64,000 nucleotides of DNA from Sphingobacterium pedocola (GTDB taxonomy: Bacteria > Bacteroidota > Bacteroidia > Sphingobacteriales > Sphingobacteriaceae), in contig NZ_MU158689.1 in NCBI RefSeq assembly GCF_015209965.1, forward strand, positions 682,196-746,195, read 5' to 3'. The translations under genes were made by a program, and so were the position numbers. Below, in pieces: positions 62,792 through 64,000 of this stretch (positions within the stretch are counted from its first letter, which is position 1; every line of letters starts with the position of its first letter). A model generated the notes under the pieces. The model was given only the letters and a program-made list of their open reading frames with translations. It was not told the origin of the DNA and did no database searches.

Positions 62792-64000
62792 CTAATTTTG
62801 ATTTTTTAATGTTTCTAAATATTGCTCTAAGGAATATTCATCTGGATAAAGTACTTCTCTAGCTTTACTTCCTTCAAATGGACCTACAATTCCGGCAGCC
62901 TCTAACTGATCGATGATACGTCCAGCTCTATTGTATCCCAGTTTTAGCTTGCGCTGGATTAAAGATGTAGAGCCTTGTTGATGCATAACGATTAGACGGG
63001 CAGCTTCTTCAAAAAGTTGATCTCGATCAGATAAGTCGAAGTCCATTGAGCCACTCCCTTCTCCCGATTCATCGACATATTCTGGAAGCATGAATGCTGA
63101 AGGATATCCTCTTTGGCTTCCGATGAAGTCAGATATCCCTTCAACTTCCGGGGTGTCTACAAAAGCACACTGTATACGGATCAAATCGCTTCCAGTGGCT
63201 AAAAGCATATCTCCACGGCCGATAAGCTGATCGGCTCCGCCCGAATCCAAGATCGTTCGTGAATCAACCTTAGACAGTACACGAAATGCCAAACGCGCGG
63301 GGAAATTGGCTTTGATTGTACCAGTAATGATATTTACCGAAGGACGTTGTGTCGCAATAACTAAGTGAATACCCACTGCGCGAGCCAACTGTGCTAAGCG
63401 CGCAATTGGAGTTTCAACCTCTTTTCCTGCTGTCATCATCAAATCTGCAAATTCATCAACAATAAGAACTATAAAAGGTAAGAATCGATGACCCTCCTCA
63501 GGGTTTAATCTGCGGTTGATAAATTTTACGTTATATTCTTTTAAATTTCGTACTTGTCCATTTTTAAGCAGATCATAACGCTGATCCATTTCGATACAAA
63601 GGGAATTAAGCGTGTTGATTACCTTTTTTGTATCGGTAATAATAGCGTCCTCCTCTCCGGGAAGCTTGGCAAGGAAATGACGTTCCACTTTCTTGAAAAG
63701 GGATAGTTCTACCTTTTTCGGATCTACCAATACAAATTTTAGTTCTGAAGGATGCTTTTTATATAATAAAGAAGTCAAAATTGCATTTATACCGACAGAT
63801 TTACCCTGCCCGGTAGCTCCGGCGACCAACAAGTGAGGCATCTTGGCCAGGTCTGCGATATAGACTTCGTTAGAAATAGTTTTACCTAATGCAATAGGTA
63901 AATCCATGTCTGTTTTTTGAAACTTTTCTGTTGCTAAAACCGAACGCATGGAAACCATCTCCGGATTGCTGTTAGGTACTTCGATACCGATTGTTCCTTT
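62792..64000 (-). CDS. ftsK: FtsK/SpoIIIE-family DNA translocase (N-terminus outside window)
   Basis: The C-terminal 402 residues of a septal DNA pump; the frame stays open to the window edge. Seen: the end of the beta domain, Walker A GATGQGKSVGINA, Walker B LIVDEFADLM, VIATQRPSVNIITGTIKANFPARLAF, and the DNA-reading gamma domain YNRAGRIIDQLEAAGIVGP. The membrane and linker parts lie beyond base 64000. Translocase activity and chromosome dimer segregation follow from the family. Confidence 0.95.
   Translation of the reverse strand, partial: KGTIGIEVPNSNPEMVSMRSVLATEKFQKTDMDLPIALGKTISNEVYIADLAKMPHLLVAGATGQGKSVGINAILTSLLYKKHPSELKFVLVDPKKVELSLFKKVERHFLAKLPGEEDAIITDTKKVINTLNSLCIEMDQRYDLLKNGQVRNLKEYNVKFINRRLNPEEGHRFLPFIVLIVDEFADLMMTAGKEVETPIARLAQLARAVGIHLVIATQRPSVNIITGTIKANFPARLAFRVLSKVDSRTILDSGGADQLIGRGDMLLATGSDLIRIQCAFVDTPEVEGISDFIGSQRGYPSAFMLPEYVDESGEGSGSMDFDLSDRDQLFEEAARLIVMHQQGSTSLIQRKLKLGYNRAGRIIDQLEAAGIVGPFEGSKAREVLYPDEYSLEQYLETLKNQN

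Overview
The window is a chromosomal segment of a Bacteroidota bacterium, most likely a member of the Sphingobacteriaceae (Sphingobacterium-like). The reasons are the AT-rich sequence, the promoters of Bacteroidota type (TTTG, about 20 bp, TAnnTTTG), the near absence of Shine-Dalgarno sequences, the gene order tRNA-Thr / tuf / tRNA-Trp / secE / nusG / rplKAJL / rpoBC, the bacillithiol gene bshA, a long CarboxypepD_reg-like outer-membrane barrel, and protein sequences that read as that family. Both edges cut genes: purK on the left and an FtsK-type translocase on the right.

Layout. 1-5.2 kb: purine synthesis (purKE), a Tat-type lipoprotein of the sugar-phosphate isomerase fold, frr-pyrH and bshA. 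5.4-6.1 kb: a class I glutamine amidotransferase. 6.1-13.4 kb: an accessory block. It holds a four-gene minus-strand operon (three distant paralogues, each apparently made of four copies of one repeat, plus a protein with a duplicated MNT-like/HEPN layout), a divergent HTH regulator, seventeen 21-bp tandem repeats, a long hairpin and a higBA toxin-antitoxin pair. 13.5-17.6 kb: arfB, a BlaI/M56 signalling pair with two visible BlaI-type operators, and a lipoprotein. 17.8-22.4 kb: a circularly permuted ATP-grasp / alpha-E / transglutaminase operon facing cbpAM. 22.4-28.4 kb: an outer-membrane barrel, an M28 peptidase, rpiB and tatC. 28.5-34.1 kb: a fatty-acid and phospholipid cluster (accC, accB, fabH, plsX) with rpmF, a YceD-like gene and queH.

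34.2-41.8 kb is a second, eroded region. It has two envelope genes (a lipoprotein and an Omp85-like barrel) that share a 29-bp promoter box, a roughly 510-bp element with inverted ends, an internally deleted ABC ATPase with what looks like a sigma-54 promoter and upstream dyad, the last codons of an ABC permease, two small HTH regulators, a DUF4143 AAA ATPase behind four 23-bp repeats, and a methyltransferase that has lost its SAM-binding core. 42.2-55.7 kb is the translation and transcription core, with five tRNAs. 55.7-62.1 kb is a hexuronate catabolic locus: kdgK-eda divergent from an SDR reductase, uxuA and a transporter, with a LacI regulator. The window ends with lolA and ftsK.

The best candidates for something undescribed are the HEPN/repeat-protein operon with its flanking repeats (6.1-12.6 kb) and the 29-bp box shared by two envelope genes 7.5 kb apart. 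All family calls were made by reading the sequence; no database search was run.
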